This document shows positions 40,769-51,271 of a DNA stretch of 64,000 nt, in pieces (the first letter of the stretch is position 1; each line of letters starts with the position of its first letter). The DNA lies in NCBI GenBank assembly GCA_900074725.1, contig LT598460.1, positions 129,502 to 193,501 on the forward strand, given 5' to 3'. The translations under genes were made by a program, and so were the position numbers. The notes under the pieces were generated by a model. The model was not told the origin of the DNA. It did no database searches and was given only the letters and a program-made list of their open reading frames with translations. This stretch comes from Lachancea dasiensis. Lineage: Eukaryota; Ascomycota; Saccharomycetes; Saccharomycetales; Saccharomycetaceae.

Positions 40769-42859
40769 CTAGTCTTTTTTGTCATATTGCATCTTCTGTC
40801 TAACAAGCTTTCCAATGAGAGAATCTGTTGCAGGGCTTACCACGTCCCATGGTGTTTCTTGCTGATCATCTGTCAATCCTTCACCTAAAATTGGGATATC
40901 AGAAAGCGAGGAACGTGAATTCACCTTCGATAGGGCATTCGAATAATCTGAGCTGACAGAATGCACAGATGACGATCTGCTTCTGACCTGGGGGTCCACA
41001 TCAGCTTCTCCATGCTTCGCTGCTTCTTGCGTAATTAAGAACCTTCCAAAGTCGGGGAAAACTGAGGGCCCCAAATCGTTGCATACTTGCGTTACTTCCA
41101 AGCTTAATTCTTCACGCGTTTTCTGTAGTTGCTCGAGATGACGCTGTGGATATACGACCGAGATGGCTAAAGGTGGCAGAGATTTAAAAAGGTCCATTCC
41201 AGACTCCCCGGTCTTGAAGCTTGCATACGTCGCTGCAACTAGTAACGCATAAAAGTAGGCAAAGTTTCCCATATTGCGACAACTTTCTCTTACCCCCACA
41301 ACCCAGATATGCTTGAAAAGGGTAGGATATACCTTCACCAGGTAGCATAGTGCTAAGGAGTATGTCACGTATAGGGCAGGAGCAAATACTAAAGCAACCA
41401 GAAGTTTCCAGGTAGCTAAAAGATCAGTCCCTTTGAGCTTCACCAAAGATTTTCTCAAGCCATCTTCGGCCTTCCTTTGCGCATAGTAGTGGCATGTTAC
41501 AAAGACAGGCATGAACAAAACGGTGCCCGGAAGTGACAGACAAAGGTAGAAAAAAATCAAGAGAAGTCGAGTTGCAAGAGTAAAAAGAGGTATCCACTTG
41601 CCTCTTTTCGGGCTCAATTGCGGCACTTGATGGTCTCTCAATCCAAGTGCAAAAAGTTTAGAGTTATATTGAGATACCATTGCCTTCAAATGCTTGATCC
41701 TAGGGTCCTCTTTGTACTTCGAGTATCCGATAAGTAGTCTTCTATTCATCTCAACAACCAGAGGCAGTGGCAGATGTCCATGGCCCTCTTTGGTAACCGA
41801 TGGTCTGTAAAGTCTCCTTGCAGCTTGGATGGTCATCAGGGTTTCATAGTCTGGGGCATTGACGGTCACCGCGTACAGTGCCTGCGTTATTTTCTCCAAT
41901 AAATCAGAAGTTTGGCTTCTAGGGTTCTCTTCATATTTTTTACCCATGGCACCATCCACTACGATAGGCTGACCAAATTCAAGAACTGCTCTAGACCTAA
42001 ACTTGTTTCGATGAAAATAATTTATACCACAGGGTACGACTGATATTTTCATACTGGGGTCTGCAGCTGCAGCGCCAAGGGCCATGATAGCAACACCGGC
42101 TTTTATGGGTAGCAAAGATGGTCTATCATGAGAGCCGCCTTCGGGGAAAATCCCAACACAGCCATTGGTATGTAAATGGTTGAAGACGCTTTGGAAAACC
42201 TCCGTATTGTCGATCTTAGGGGCATACTTGAAATTAGTACCGTTTGTTAGTAGTTCGCGAACTTTGGGAATATCCTTAAAAGCTTTTGACAGAATCAAGG
42301 TCTCATCATCTGGTATTTCGGCAATCTGCGCGTTTCCGAGGAAGAAGGGCAACCCAACCAGAGATTTAGCGGTGAACCGAGAAGTGAGTGCTGGCGATTG
42401 AGTTTCTCCAACGCTCCGACACTTCAACACAGTGGGCGATCCCCAATCGGGCACGTAAATTTGCAGATCTGAATCCACGGGCTTCAAGTTGTCTTGCGCT
42501 CTGGGGACAGGGATGCCGCCGGTACTCTTGCTAAAAATGGAAATAAATCGTTTTTTATAGCTGGACTCTGCGGTTACCAAACAGGTCATCTTGTCGCGGT
42601 TGCCCTTGAGTTTCCGGACTTGAGACATCACCAGGGCGCCGTCAACAAACTGATTGGCGTGCGGAGCGCACACCAGAATAGTGGGCACACCTTTGGCAGG
42701 AACGTTGTGGGTACCGCGGACTTTTATTTCGCGAAAGAAGATCGCGAAGATCACGTCGAAGATAAAGACCATCAGGTCGTAGACCCAGGTCTTCAGCGTA
42801 TAGGAGACTCCATCGTAGTGGTTTTTGTACAGCTGTTGCCTCGGGACGTGGGAAACCAT
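40769..42859 (-). CDS. GPT2: Gpt2/Sct1, glycerol-3-phosphate acyltransferase
   Basis: First step of glycerolipid synthesis in the ER: acylation of glycerol-3-phosphate (and dihydroxyacetone phosphate). The 696-residue protein has an N-terminal hydrophobic segment and acyltransferase motif I in APHANQFVDGALV (67-73). Motif III is FPEGGSHDRPSLLPIKAG at about 238-255, and a later block reads VVPCGINYFHRNKFRSRAVLEFG. Further membrane segments lie in the C-terminal half (about 425-560). The tail is Ser-rich and probably phosphorylated. S. cerevisiae has the pair GPT2 (743) and SCT1 (759); synteny with BET3 identifies GPT2. Confidence 0.95.
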   Translation of the reverse strand: MVSHVPRQQLYKNHYDGVSYTLKTWVYDLMVFIFDVIFAIFFREIKVRGTHNVPAKGVPTILVCAPHANQFVDGALVMSQVRKLKGNRDKMTCLVTAESSYKKRFISIFSKSTGGIPVPRAQDNLKPVDSDLQIYVPDWGSPTVLKCRSVGETQSPALTSRFTAKSLVGLPFFLGNAQIAEIPDDETLILSKAFKDIPKVRELLTNGTNFKYAPKIDNTEVFQSVFNHLHTNGCVGIFPEGGSHDRPSLLPIKAGVAIMALGAAAADPSMKISVVPCGINYFHRNKFRSRAVLEFGQPIVVDGAMGKKYEENPRSQTSDLLEKITQALYAVTVNAPDYETLMTIQAARRLYRPSVTKEGHGHLPLPLVVEMNRRLLIGYSKYKEDPRIKHLKAMVSQYNSKLFALGLRDHQVPQLSPKRGKWIPLFTLATRLLLIFFYLCLSLPGTVLFMPVFVTCHYYAQRKAEDGLRKSLVKLKGTDLLATWKLLVALVFAPALYVTYSLALCYLVKVYPTLFKHIWVVGVRESCRNMGNFAYFYALLVAATYASFKTGESGMDLFKSLPPLAISVVYPQRHLEQLQKTREELSLEVTQVCNDLGPSVFPDFGRFLITQEAAKHGEADVDPQVRSRSSSVHSVSSDYSNALSKVNSRSSLSDIPILGEGLTDDQQETPWDVVSPATDSLIGKLVRQKMQYDKKD

Positions 42860-44834
42860 GCGTGCTCTACGAATTCAGCGAGCGGAAGAAGGAAGTGTCC
42901 TGGCTGGCTGGTCTAGAAAGGTGCCTGAGCTCCTTCGTTCCCATTTGATACTTTTGGCCTTTGTTGGATTTGGCACGTGACCGACACTTTTCCGGGGTTG
43001 CGCGGAACAGTAACACGGTTGGTGTCGTTAAACATTTTTAGAGCCACGGCAGCTCGGGGCGTGCCCGACACACTGGCCAAGAGCTCGTTGAAAGCCGTGT
43101 TCATATCCTGTAATGCCAGCCCATGCTGTATGCCCGTCGAAAACGAACCACGGATAAATCACCGGCCGCTGACCACCTTATGACGCCGAGGAGGACGGGG
43201 GATAGGCCAGCCATCCGTAAAGACCGCCACTAAGATCCCACACCCGGTGCGGTCCCGCGTTAAGAGCCCTAGGGCGACCAAGCTGCTGTTAGAGGAAAAC
43301 CACCGTGGACGTTCCCAGCCTCGGCGGCTACGCACGTGATCTCCACGCCCACCCTGCGGGCAAAAAACTTGCACCACGGCCCGAATCCTCCGGGCGGCTC
43401 TCCCCGGCCCTGCGTGCATATAACAAGTCCCCCACAGTCTAAGGCTCATTGCACAGCCGTGTTTTCTTCCAGCCGCCCATGCCCCGTAGCTTGCGAAACG
43501 TTGTTTAGTCGTCTCTTTATTAGCTGCTGTAATCGAAATCCCATCCATATAACATCACACGAAAAAAATTAAGGAGTAGCTTTGAACGGCTGTAGATCCA
43601 GCTCCTCAACCTAAATTGAGAGTCTTGTTATTACGAGTAACGTGGTTCGGGAAGACGAGGGCGGATACAAGGTGTTTTTGTGCTCCTCCGAAGGTTCGAA
43701 CACATGTGTAGAAAGGGTTATATATCTACAGTGACCACAGTAGAGTCGTCACATCACATTGATGGGGTGTTGTGGGCTGCTTCTCATGGAGCCCATTTTA
43801 TCGGCTAGTAGGGAAAGTTGGCTTTGAATTCGGCTGGCAGATTTGGGCTTGGTTCACCCGCCGGGATGCGGCGTGGACGCTACGGACAGCTGAAAAGAGC
43901 TGTAGCCTGTGGCTTTCAATAAAAAATGCGTGGAGACCCAACGCTGCAGTACGACAATAGCTGCTGGAGCCTGGAGATCCAACGCTGCAGTACAACATGT
44001 CCTGCATCATTGCCCTTGCCATTATCTGCTGATTAGTAGTTCTACTGTGCTATAAGTATATCGATGGCTAGAGACACTTTTTAATGAGCGCGCTAAGAAT
44101 CAGCGAAGCCGGATCCTCGGACGAAACTGTCAAAGAGCTTATTTTGTCCCATCGGGCTTTGTATGGTCGGCTGTATGACGGCCTCTTCGAAAGGTAGTCG
44201 TGAAGCCTTACAGCCAAAGGCGAGTACTGTTCCTGCTCGGCTGAGTAAACAGCACTTTCAGACGTTCAGACTACTGTTCATCGGAGTCGTCTACAGTATC
44301 TACTTGCGTTGTAAGCAGCCACGAGTAGCCCATGTAGTCATCTCGAGCCGTTTGCTAGTGCTCTATCTTTTAGCGAAGCTTAAATCCGGTAAAATACGCG
44401 GCGCATTGATCACTTGCTACTAACCCCGCTATTCGTCCAGTCCCAACTGCAAATAATTCATTCGATGCCTCCACGCACCTACACGGTGTGGATTGTTCAC
44501 GCCTATATATATTGCATACTCCCTTTAGCGATCTGGGTTCTCTACGCTAATATTAGGAACACATCTGGGGCTCGTCCAAGCGTCAAACTTTGCGGTCTAC
44601 TCGGATACAGATAAAGCACACGGTCTGGTCTTCGCCTACTCTTCGCCTCTTGCCTCGCTTCTACCTCACAGAGCTGTCGGTGGATTTTGGCCCAACGAAC
44701 TGGTACTGGGACAGTTGGGATCGGTGAGCAAGGTACTTAGCCACAGCAGGATTGGTCCAGTTTTCGTTGCGTGGCTCCGGAAACCCATTTTTACGGCCGT
44801 AACAGCACATCTCGCCAGACGAACATAGCACGTG
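42860..44834. other. 2 kb divergent region between GPT2 and the RSB1-like gene
   Basis: CCACGGA at 43146-43152 and TCCACGGT (reverse, 43302-43309) are near-matches to Pdr1/Pdr3 elements, of interest because S. cerevisiae RSB1 is Pdr1-controlled. A 26-bp direct repeat lies at 43931-43997. An ATG frame at 44465-44614 would encode 49 residues with one hydrophobic segment (HAYIYCILPLAIWVLYA); it is not recognised. No gene is established. Confidence 0.45.
43931..43997 (+). repeat. 26-bp direct repeat, period 41 bp
   Basis: Copies at 43931-43956 and 43972-43997 share TGGAGA.CCAACGCTGCAGTAC.ACA with two mismatches and a 15-bp spacer. Both contain a PstI-like CTGCAG. No coding context. Confidence 0.85.
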
Positions 44835-45974
44835 ATGTCGTCGCTGCAGGTTACGTCAGCAGTGCCGTCGGCGGCTGCTGCATCTATGTCGGCGGCTATG
44901 GCGTCGGCATCGGCGTCGGCAGTTGCCGAGGCTGCCGAGAACTACTCGCTGTATGGTCCCATGAACCCTAACATCGCGTTCAACTCAGCCATGGCCGCCA
45001 TATTCGGCATCCTCTTCATCCTACAAGCACTCGCTGGTGTGTGGACGCGACAGTGGTGGATGCTGGTGTCCTTTCTGTGCGCGTGTGCGCTGGAAGTCAT
45101 CGGATATGTAGGCAGGTCGCTCAGCCATGACAACACCTCAGACCTCAACGATTTCTTGCTGCAGTTTATCTGCCTGACTATTGCGCCTGTGTTTACGATG
45201 GCGGGCCTGTACTATCAATTGGGTAAGCTGGTTGAGATCTACGGCCACGCGTTTGCGCTTTTGAAAAACCCCATGCTGTACTCGTACATCTTCATCGTCT
45301 GCGACTGGATCTCGTTAATCATCCAGGCTGTCGGTGGTGGGATGTCAGGCAATGCGGCCGCCAACTACGACGACACCTCTACGGGTGACCACATTTTTGT
45401 TGCCGGACTTGCTTTCCAAGTGGCTTCGATGACCATGTTTCTGTTCCTGTGGTTCCATCTACTCTACCAGATCTTTGTGGTGACTCGGATGCAGCATGTG
45501 GGTACCACCAAAGTGTCAATATCGTTATTCCGCATACCTCAGAGTGAGATAGATTACAAGTATCGAGCCAAGTTTGAATCTCTTCGACTGCACCCGCAAC
45601 GGTGGATTTTTCGGTACTTTCCTTGGGCCTTGACAGTGTCAGTGTTGCTAGTTTATGTGCGCTGCATTTATAGAGTTATTGAGCTTGCAGAGGGATGGAA
45701 CGGAAATCTGATTACCCATGAGGTGTACTTCATCATCCTAGACGCACTTATGATCTCACTCGCTACCACTATCATGACTGTTTTCTACCCTGGCTTTGCA
45801 TTCAAAGGCCGGTCAGTCAAAATTCCCATCCAAAAGGATACCGGGGCCAGAGAAGCCTCTGATGATGCAAATGCTGGAGCTGATTCGCCTACAGAAGCCC
45901 TTTTTCCTACCGAAAAGGAGCTATCCTCGCCACGTCCAGCTTCCAATAGAAGCTCAAGCTTTCATTCAAGCTGA
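44835..45974 (+). CDS. RSB1: Rsb1/RTA1-family seven-membrane-segment lipid-translocase-like protein
   Basis: Member of the fungal RTA1-like family. S. cerevisiae Rsb1 (YOR049C, 354 aa) gives resistance to sphingoid long-chain bases, probably by promoting their outward movement across the plasma membrane. The 379-residue protein has an Ala/Ser-rich N-terminus, the family start YGPMNPNIAFNSAMAAIFGI, and seven predicted membrane segments. CALEVIGYVGR, CLTIAPVFTMAGLYY, FIVCDWISLIIQAVGGGM and VYVRCIYRVIELAEGW are RTA1-family hallmarks. The cytosolic tail is hydrophilic. A GTG codon precedes the ATG at 44835, which is taken as the start. Other RTA1 members exist, but position supports RSB1. Confidence 0.88.
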   Translation: MSSLQVTSAVPSAAAASMSAAMASASASAVAEAAENYSLYGPMNPNIAFNSAMAAIFGILFILQALAGVWTRQWWMLVSFLCACALEVIGYVGRSLSHDNTSDLNDFLLQFICLTIAPVFTMAGLYYQLGKLVEIYGHAFALLKNPMLYSYIFIVCDWISLIIQAVGGGMSGNAAANYDDTSTGDHIFVAGLAFQVASMTMFLFLWFHLLYQIFVVTRMQHVGTTKVSISLFRIPQSEIDYKYRAKFESLRLHPQRWIFRYFPWALTVSVLLVYVRCIYRVIELAEGWNGNLITHEVYFIILDALMISLATTIMTVFYPGFAFKGRSVKIPIQKDTGAREASDDANAGADSPTEALFPTEKELSSPRPASNRSSSFHSS

Positions 45975-46224
45975 ATCGCATGAGGATCGATGGAAGGTTT
46001 TACGTTGTATAGTCAGGTTTTATGTACACTTAGCCTAATGCAGTGATCGATTTAAACAGGCACCGCGTGGGCCTTTGCTCGAGAGGAAAGTATTGGGAGA
46101 AAGACCTCAACCCTACCCCGTGCTCGGGCTCTTGCGAGCACCACTCAGTTCCATTTTCATCAAATTTGTCAAGCTTTGGCTGTTCACATAGCGAGAGCCG
46201 TACTGTTTTTTTTTTTTAAGTAGC

Positions 46225-47385
46225 TCAGCTATACAGAACGTCAATACCTGAGTCTTTCATCCATTGAGCTTTCAGATGAAGATCGTGCAGCCCCAGTATT
46301 TGCTCAGTCTCTTCTATGTCAATCCAATTGTCGGTAAAGGAGTTGAGCGTCTGTGACTGACATGTTTTAGTACCGTTACTGGTTGCAACATAGATTCTTC
46401 GCAATTCTGCAAAGTCCGATATGAAGGTAGTCGCTGCCTCGCTTGATATTGAATTATCTGGACCACATGCTACACTCGATCGAAATTTCTCATCTCCCGA
46501 AAGTAATCTTGATAGTAGTTGTTGGTAAATGGAAGAAGCAGGGCTCAGGGCGGCATCCATTGCCAAAAGTTTGTGTTCAGGAGCACAGTTATGTAGCAGC
46601 TGAAAAAGCTGCAGCAAGCGGGAAGGGATATAGCTTTCCTGAATGCCACTGGCATTCAACCTTGGTTGCAACGTGTCAAGGGTTATCTGGCACAAATAGT
46701 CAACGGACTTGCTGAACCTTTCACAACGAGTCGCATCGGGGTAAATATCTGTAAAACGCTGTTCCCACTCATTTTTTGAGTTTTTGCGGACATAATCCTG
46801 GGGTAAATGTCGTAGTACGTCGTTGGCCATAATTATATACACAGGGTCTTCAATCCACAGTGATTGGGGGAATGATAAAATGCCGTCCTGCAATACAGTG
46901 ATTTTATCGTCAGGGACAGATACTTTCATGTTTCTTCCCAAAAGGTTGTTGCTATGGAGCGGCAACAAGAAACAATGGACGCGTTGATATAAATCGTCAG
47001 GCGTTGTGTGTTTGAAATAATTCAAGATGGATCGTGACAGTCGAAGTGATTGGTGCAGATCTGTATATACCGTCAAGATATTCAGATCGAAGTAAGGATA
47101 CGAATTAAGCTTATAGTCCACGGCTAGCCATCTGGCCATGCAATGTGCCAGTATCTGCTCGAATTGTGAAAGAGACGGCATCAAATGTTGTTGCGTTAGG
47201 TTGCGGGGAGCGAAGAAGTTCTGCGATCCTATTTTTTCGATGCTGATCCACTCCAAAAAATCTCGACTAGGTACGGTCCCTCCTTCAACCGGAATGCCTC
47301 TCGAAATGAGCTCATTGGTGTCCAGCAAGGCAAAAGTGTGATGCCGTCGACAAATGACTCTCTTAGCTGCGCGAAAAAAAGCCAT
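46225..47385 (-). CDS. Putative mitochondrial methyltransferase-like protein (possibly YKL162C-like)
   Basis: Not firmly recognised. The 386-residue protein begins MAFFRAAKRVICRRHHTF, a basic N-terminus that looks like a mitochondrial presequence; the frame opens eight codons earlier with TTG, so ATG 47385 is used. Two regions weakly recall DUF185/MidA (NDUFAF7-type) methyltransferases. YPYFDLNILTVYTDLHQSLRLSRSIL lies where the glycine-rich SAM loop would be. DPVYIIMANDVLRHLPQDYV recalls the FIIANE.FDALP motif. The canonical Gly-rich loop is absent, so activity is doubtful. S. cerevisiae YKL162C (402 aa) is a degenerate mitochondrial member of that group and a plausible relative. Divergent from RAT1 across 246 bp. 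Confidence 0.6.
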   Translation of the reverse strand: MAFFRAAKRVICRRHHTFALLDTNELISRGIPVEGGTVPSRDFLEWISIEKIGSQNFFAPRNLTQQHLMPSLSQFEQILAHCMARWLAVDYKLNSYPYFDLNILTVYTDLHQSLRLSRSILNYFKHTTPDDLYQRVHCFLLPLHSNNLLGRNMKVSVPDDKITVLQDGILSFPQSLWIEDPVYIIMANDVLRHLPQDYVRKNSKNEWEQRFTDIYPDATRCERFSKSVDYLCQITLDTLQPRLNASGIQESYIPSRLLQLFQLLHNCAPEHKLLAMDAALSPASSIYQQLLSRLLSGDEKFRSSVACGPDNSISSEAATTFISDFAELRRIYVATSNGTKTCQSQTLNSFTDNWIDIEETEQILGLHDLHLKAQWMKDSGIDVLYS

Positions 47386-47631
47386 AGCTCCGCACAAGAA
47401 GCCACTCAATTTAATTTCGTAGCTCGCCTCAAGCAGAATAGCTCAATTTAGTATACATGTATCGGTTTCTTGCTCAGCTTCACCTGTTTGCTTACCTTGA
47501 AGTTGTCACCTTCATTTCTATAATATAAAATAATAATAAATAAATACATCGAAAAATTTCAGAATCTTGACATCTCTCTGCTCATAATATTTAAACTCGC
47601 AGTTCGGTATACCTGTTAAAAGTTCCATCAA

Positions 47632-50610
47632 ATGGGTGTTCCCTCATTCTTTAGATGGCTTTCCAGGAAGTATCCCAAAATCATATCTCCAGTTCTGGAG
47701 GATACGCCTCAAATTGTTGATGGGGTAGCGTTGCCAATAGACTATGCAGGTGCTAATCCCAACGGGGAATTGGACAATCTTTATCTGGATATGAATGGTA
47801 TTGTACACCCATGTTCCCATCCAGAAAATAAACCACCCCCAGAAACAGAAGACGAGATGCTTCTGGCGGTCTTTGAGTACACAAATCGGGTCTTAAACAT
47901 GGCAAGACCTCGCAAAGTCTTAATGATTGCCGTCGACGGTGTGGCACCAAGAGCTAAAATGAACCAACAGCGTGCACGTCGGTTCCGAAGTGCGCGCGAT
48001 GCCCAGATCCAAAATGAAGAGCGTGAAAGAGCTTTACTAGAACGCGAAGATATGGGTGAGATTATTGATGAGGGCATCAGAAACAAGAAAACCTGGGATA
48101 GCAATGCAATCACCCCGGGAACGCCATTCATGGACAAGTTAGCTGCAGCACTGCGATATTGGATCAGCTTCAAGCTTGCCACGGATCCAGGATGGAAACA
48201 TTTGCAGGTTATCATCAGTGACGCTACAGTCCCAGGGGAAGGTGAGCATAAAATTATGAATTTCATCAGATCTCAAAGAGCAGACCCTCAGTATAATCCA
48301 AATACGTCCCATTGTATATATGGGCTGGATGCAGATCTCATTTTCCTAGGTTTGGCGACTCATGAACCACACTTCAAAATATTAAGAGAAGACGTATTCG
48401 CTCAAGACAATCGCAGAAGACAACGTGTACAGGATACCATCAACATGACAGAAGAAGAGAAGCAAAGCATATCTGCTCAGGATGCTGAAAAGCCATTTCT
48501 CTGGCTTCATATAAGCGTCTTGCGGGAGTATCTCGCGGTAGAGCTCTTGGTGCCTCGGCTATCTTTTGACTTCGACTTAGAAAGAGCAATTGACGATTGG
48601 GTATTCATGTGTTTCTTCTGTGGTAATGACTTCTTACCTCATCTCCCATCGCTAGACGTGCGTGAGAACAGCATCGACATTTTAGTGGAAATCTGGAAGG
48701 CAATCCTCCCACGCCTTAAGACATATATGACGTGCGATGGTGTGCTAAATCTTGAATCTGTGGAATTGTTGCTGAGTCAATTGGGAAGTCGGGAGCCCGA
48801 ACTTTTCAAAGGCAGGTACTTGCAAGAAGTGAGGAAGCAAGAGGCTGCCAAACGGCGCAAGATGTTGAAAAGCAACAATAACGTTACTAAGGGGAAAACT
48901 GATCGTAACTTCACAATGCCTTTGGAAAACATGCCTGTATATGACGTTTCGGGAACTGCTGCTGATGGCTCGCTGAACTTGTCAAACCGAGATTTCGTAA
49001 AGTACAGGAAGGAAATGAATTTGGCAAACGAGGGAGATGATAAATCTGCAGCCGCTTTGCGGGCCCAAAGTACGCAAAACATGAAACCTCAGAGTCAATA
49101 CACTGAGGAACAAGTTTCTAGTGCAGTGGAGACTGCGAATGTAGCCAACTTTTCAGCTGCAGCTATCATGAAGCAAAAGTTGTTGGCCAAGTCTCTCGAG
49201 AAGGCGGATGAGGAGGTAGGTACAAATGGGAATCCCGAAAAAGTTAACGCTTCTGAAGATAAAGAAGGTGCTACAAAGAGAACATTTGATGATGTGGAAA
49301 ATGGCGACTCAGCAACTCCAAGTGTCGCAGATGAGGATTCACAAACACCTGCAAGCTTTCAGGTGGTTCACACTGGACTTGTGTCTAGTGGCGTTATTGA
49401 CACAGATGAAGAGGTGAAATTATTCGAACCTGGTTATCATGATAGGTACTACACGGCAAAGTTTCATGTCCAAGAACGCGATATTGAATCTTTGCGTAGA
49501 GACCTAGTGAAGTGTTATGTTGAGGGTGTTTCTTGGGTTCTTTTGTATTATTACCAGGGCTGTGCATCTTGGGATTGGTACTATCCATACCACTATGCCC
49601 CCTTTGCATCGGATTTTAAAAACATCGGAAGTCTGGAGATCGCATTTGAGAAAGGTGAACCATTTTTGCCTTTTGAACAGTTAATGAGTGTTTTGCCAGC
49701 CGCATCTGGCCATAATTTACCCGAAATTTTCAGAACTTTAATGAAGAATCGCGATTCTGAGATTATCGATTTCTACCCAGAGGAATTCCCTGTTGATATG
49801 AACGGGAAGAAGATGTCCTGGCAAGGAATTGCATTATTGCCATTCATTGACGAAAAGCGCTTACTAAAAGTGGTACGTCAACAATATGAACATCTGAGCG
49901 AAAAAGAAAGGCTGCGCAACGTGCGGAAGCAAGAAGTGCTACTGATCAGTAACAGAAATGCCAACTACGAAAAATTCTCTAAAAAACTCTACGGATCGAC
50001 TCCAGTTGAGACTATCATTTTCCAGCATTTTAAAAGTGGTCTCTCTGGGAAGGCAATCATCGACAAGGAAGGGTTCTCACTAAACAGCAAACTTGTAAGC
50101 CCAGTTGTTGGTGGTGGATTGCCAGACATTAGCACAAATCTTTTCTTGAAGGTAGGATATTGTATGCCTGAACTTCCAGCTCCAAGTAAATCAGTTCTTT
50201 TGAATGGATTTATTCCTCCGCAGATGATGCTTACTCCTCAGGACCGCGATGCCATTGCTTACCGCTATAGTCATAGGTGGAACGCTATGGATATGAAACA
50301 CAATATTGTCCCCACCGGATCCTGCAGCACTACGCAATACCAACGGCGCGTAGGAGGGTATAAATCCTTTTTGTTCTACCAACAAGCGCATAGTGGGCCC
50401 CTTCCTGTGGCTTCGCATGGGCATACGAGCTATGGGAACGTGCGTCCTCTAGGGTCGAGATATAACGACGGTAAAGGTAATCACCGAGGTTACCAGAGTA
50501 GATACCAGGGGAATACTCAGAATGCGCCGCCAGTAAACCAATCCCGATTCTCACGACACTCGAACTCAACTCATAACCAGCCAAATCCTCGCAAAGTATG
50601 GAGAGGCTAG
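47632..50610 (+). CDS. RAT1: Rat1, nuclear 5'-3' exoribonuclease (Xrn2)
   Basis: Processive nuclear 5'-3' RNase for rRNA and snoRNA processing and torpedo termination of RNA polymerase II, working with Rai1. The 992-residue protein starts MGVPSFFRWLSRKYPKI. Acidic catalytic residues lie in LYLDMNGIVHPC, DATVPGEGEHKI, GLDADLIFLGLA and FFCGNDFLPHLPSL (within about 1-340). A charged linker follows, then the second conserved part (KYYVEGVSW-type YVEGVSWVLLYYYQGCASWDWYYPYHYAPFASD). The Arg/Gly/Asn-rich low-complexity tail is typical of Rat1. Length is near S. cerevisiae (1006). Tandem upstream of tRNA-Glu and STD1. Confidence 0.97.
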   Translation: MGVPSFFRWLSRKYPKIISPVLEDTPQIVDGVALPIDYAGANPNGELDNLYLDMNGIVHPCSHPENKPPPETEDEMLLAVFEYTNRVLNMARPRKVLMIAVDGVAPRAKMNQQRARRFRSARDAQIQNEERERALLEREDMGEIIDEGIRNKKTWDSNAITPGTPFMDKLAAALRYWISFKLATDPGWKHLQVIISDATVPGEGEHKIMNFIRSQRADPQYNPNTSHCIYGLDADLIFLGLATHEPHFKILREDVFAQDNRRRQRVQDTINMTEEEKQSISAQDAEKPFLWLHISVLREYLAVELLVPRLSFDFDLERAIDDWVFMCFFCGNDFLPHLPSLDVRENSIDILVEIWKAILPRLKTYMTCDGVLNLESVELLLSQLGSREPELFKGRYLQEVRKQEAAKRRKMLKSNNNVTKGKTDRNFTMPLENMPVYDVSGTAADGSLNLSNRDFVKYRKEMNLANEGDDKSAAALRAQSTQNMKPQSQYTEEQVSSAVETANVANFSAAAIMKQKLLAKSLEKADEEVGTNGNPEKVNASEDKEGATKRTFDDVENGDSATPSVADEDSQTPASFQVVHTGLVSSGVIDTDEEVKLFEPGYHDRYYTAKFHVQERDIESLRRDLVKCYVEGVSWVLLYYYQGCASWDWYYPYHYAPFASDFKNIGSLEIAFEKGEPFLPFEQLMSVLPAASGHNLPEIFRTLMKNRDSEIIDFYPEEFPVDMNGKKMSWQGIALLPFIDEKRLLKVVRQQYEHLSEKERLRNVRKQEVLLISNRNANYEKFSKKLYGSTPVETIIFQHFKSGLSGKAIIDKEGFSLNSKLVSPVVGGGLPDISTNLFLKVGYCMPELPAPSKSVLLNGFIPPQMMLTPQDRDAIAYRYSHRWNAMDMKHNIVPTGSCSTTQYQRRVGGYKSFLFYQQAHSGPLPVASHGHTSYGNVRPLGSRYNDGKGNHRGYQSRYQGNTQNAPPVNQSRFSRHSNSTHNQPNPRKVWRG

Positions 50611-51199
50611 GCGATAAATGCAAATCTATAAGTGTCGGCGTCCCCGTGTAATACTCACGTGTCGAACTTTATATACCTGTTCCGAGGAGAGGGCGATCAT
50701 GTACGGTATTTTGCTTAGCTGGTCGATTATGTATACAGTTCAAGAATCATCTCAGTACGTATGATATTAAAACAAAAGCAGTTTCAATCACCAATGGCGA
50801 CTCATGCCGCATTCTTAAAGTAGCCTTCTCGTGGGACGACTGAGCTGAGAATAATGACAGGACCTGGGTCATAGACTATCACGTAGCCATGAGGCACCGA
50901 TGAGATAGCATCACGCAAGCTCAGTTGGGATCCGTCGAGACACCACGATGCCTCAGGGCCATCCGTCAAAATGAAGATCCTCAAAGTTGAGTCAGAGCAA
51001 TAGAAAGCATATAAAAGGAAACTAATCGATTTCACCAAATAGGGTGATTAAATTTTGAAAGAAGCAAGCTGCTGGTGAATAGTAATATGGTCCACTGGCT
51101 CCCATAGTCTCTCAGTTGACGTGATAAATGTTCATAAGACTTCACATGCCAAAAACCTTTGCATAGTGTGGAAAGTCAAACCATGCCACACAATTACTA
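50611..51199. other. RAT1 3' flank up to tRNA-Glu
   Basis: About 590 bp of AT-rich sequence with only short frames; no gene or repeat recognised. Confidence 0.5.
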
Positions 51200-51271
51200 T
51201 CCGATGTAGTGTAATGGCTATCACATCACGCTCTCACCGTGGAGATCGGGGTTCGATTCCCCGCTTCGGAG
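51200..51271 (+). tRNA. tE(CUC): tRNA-Glu (CUC)
   Basis: 72-nt gene starting TCCGATGTAGTGTAATGGCT (A-box region) and ending GGGGTTCGATTCCCCGCTTCGGAG, whose 3' arm pairs with TCCGA. The anticodon CTC lies in CGCTCTCACCG. It is nearly identical to the S. cerevisiae tRNA-Glu CUC gene; no intron. A T-run (about 51282-51287) follows as a likely Pol III terminator. Confidence 0.96.

Noticed and set aside
43159-43548. 129-codon minus-strand frame upstream of GPT2
   Set aside because: Composition Arg/Gly/Trp-rich and domain-less; lies in a GC-rich promoter stretch.
44163-44424. 86-codon frame ending at a TACTAAC at 44418
   Set aside because: No matching 5' splice site with a sensible exon was found; the branch-like motif appears fortuitous.
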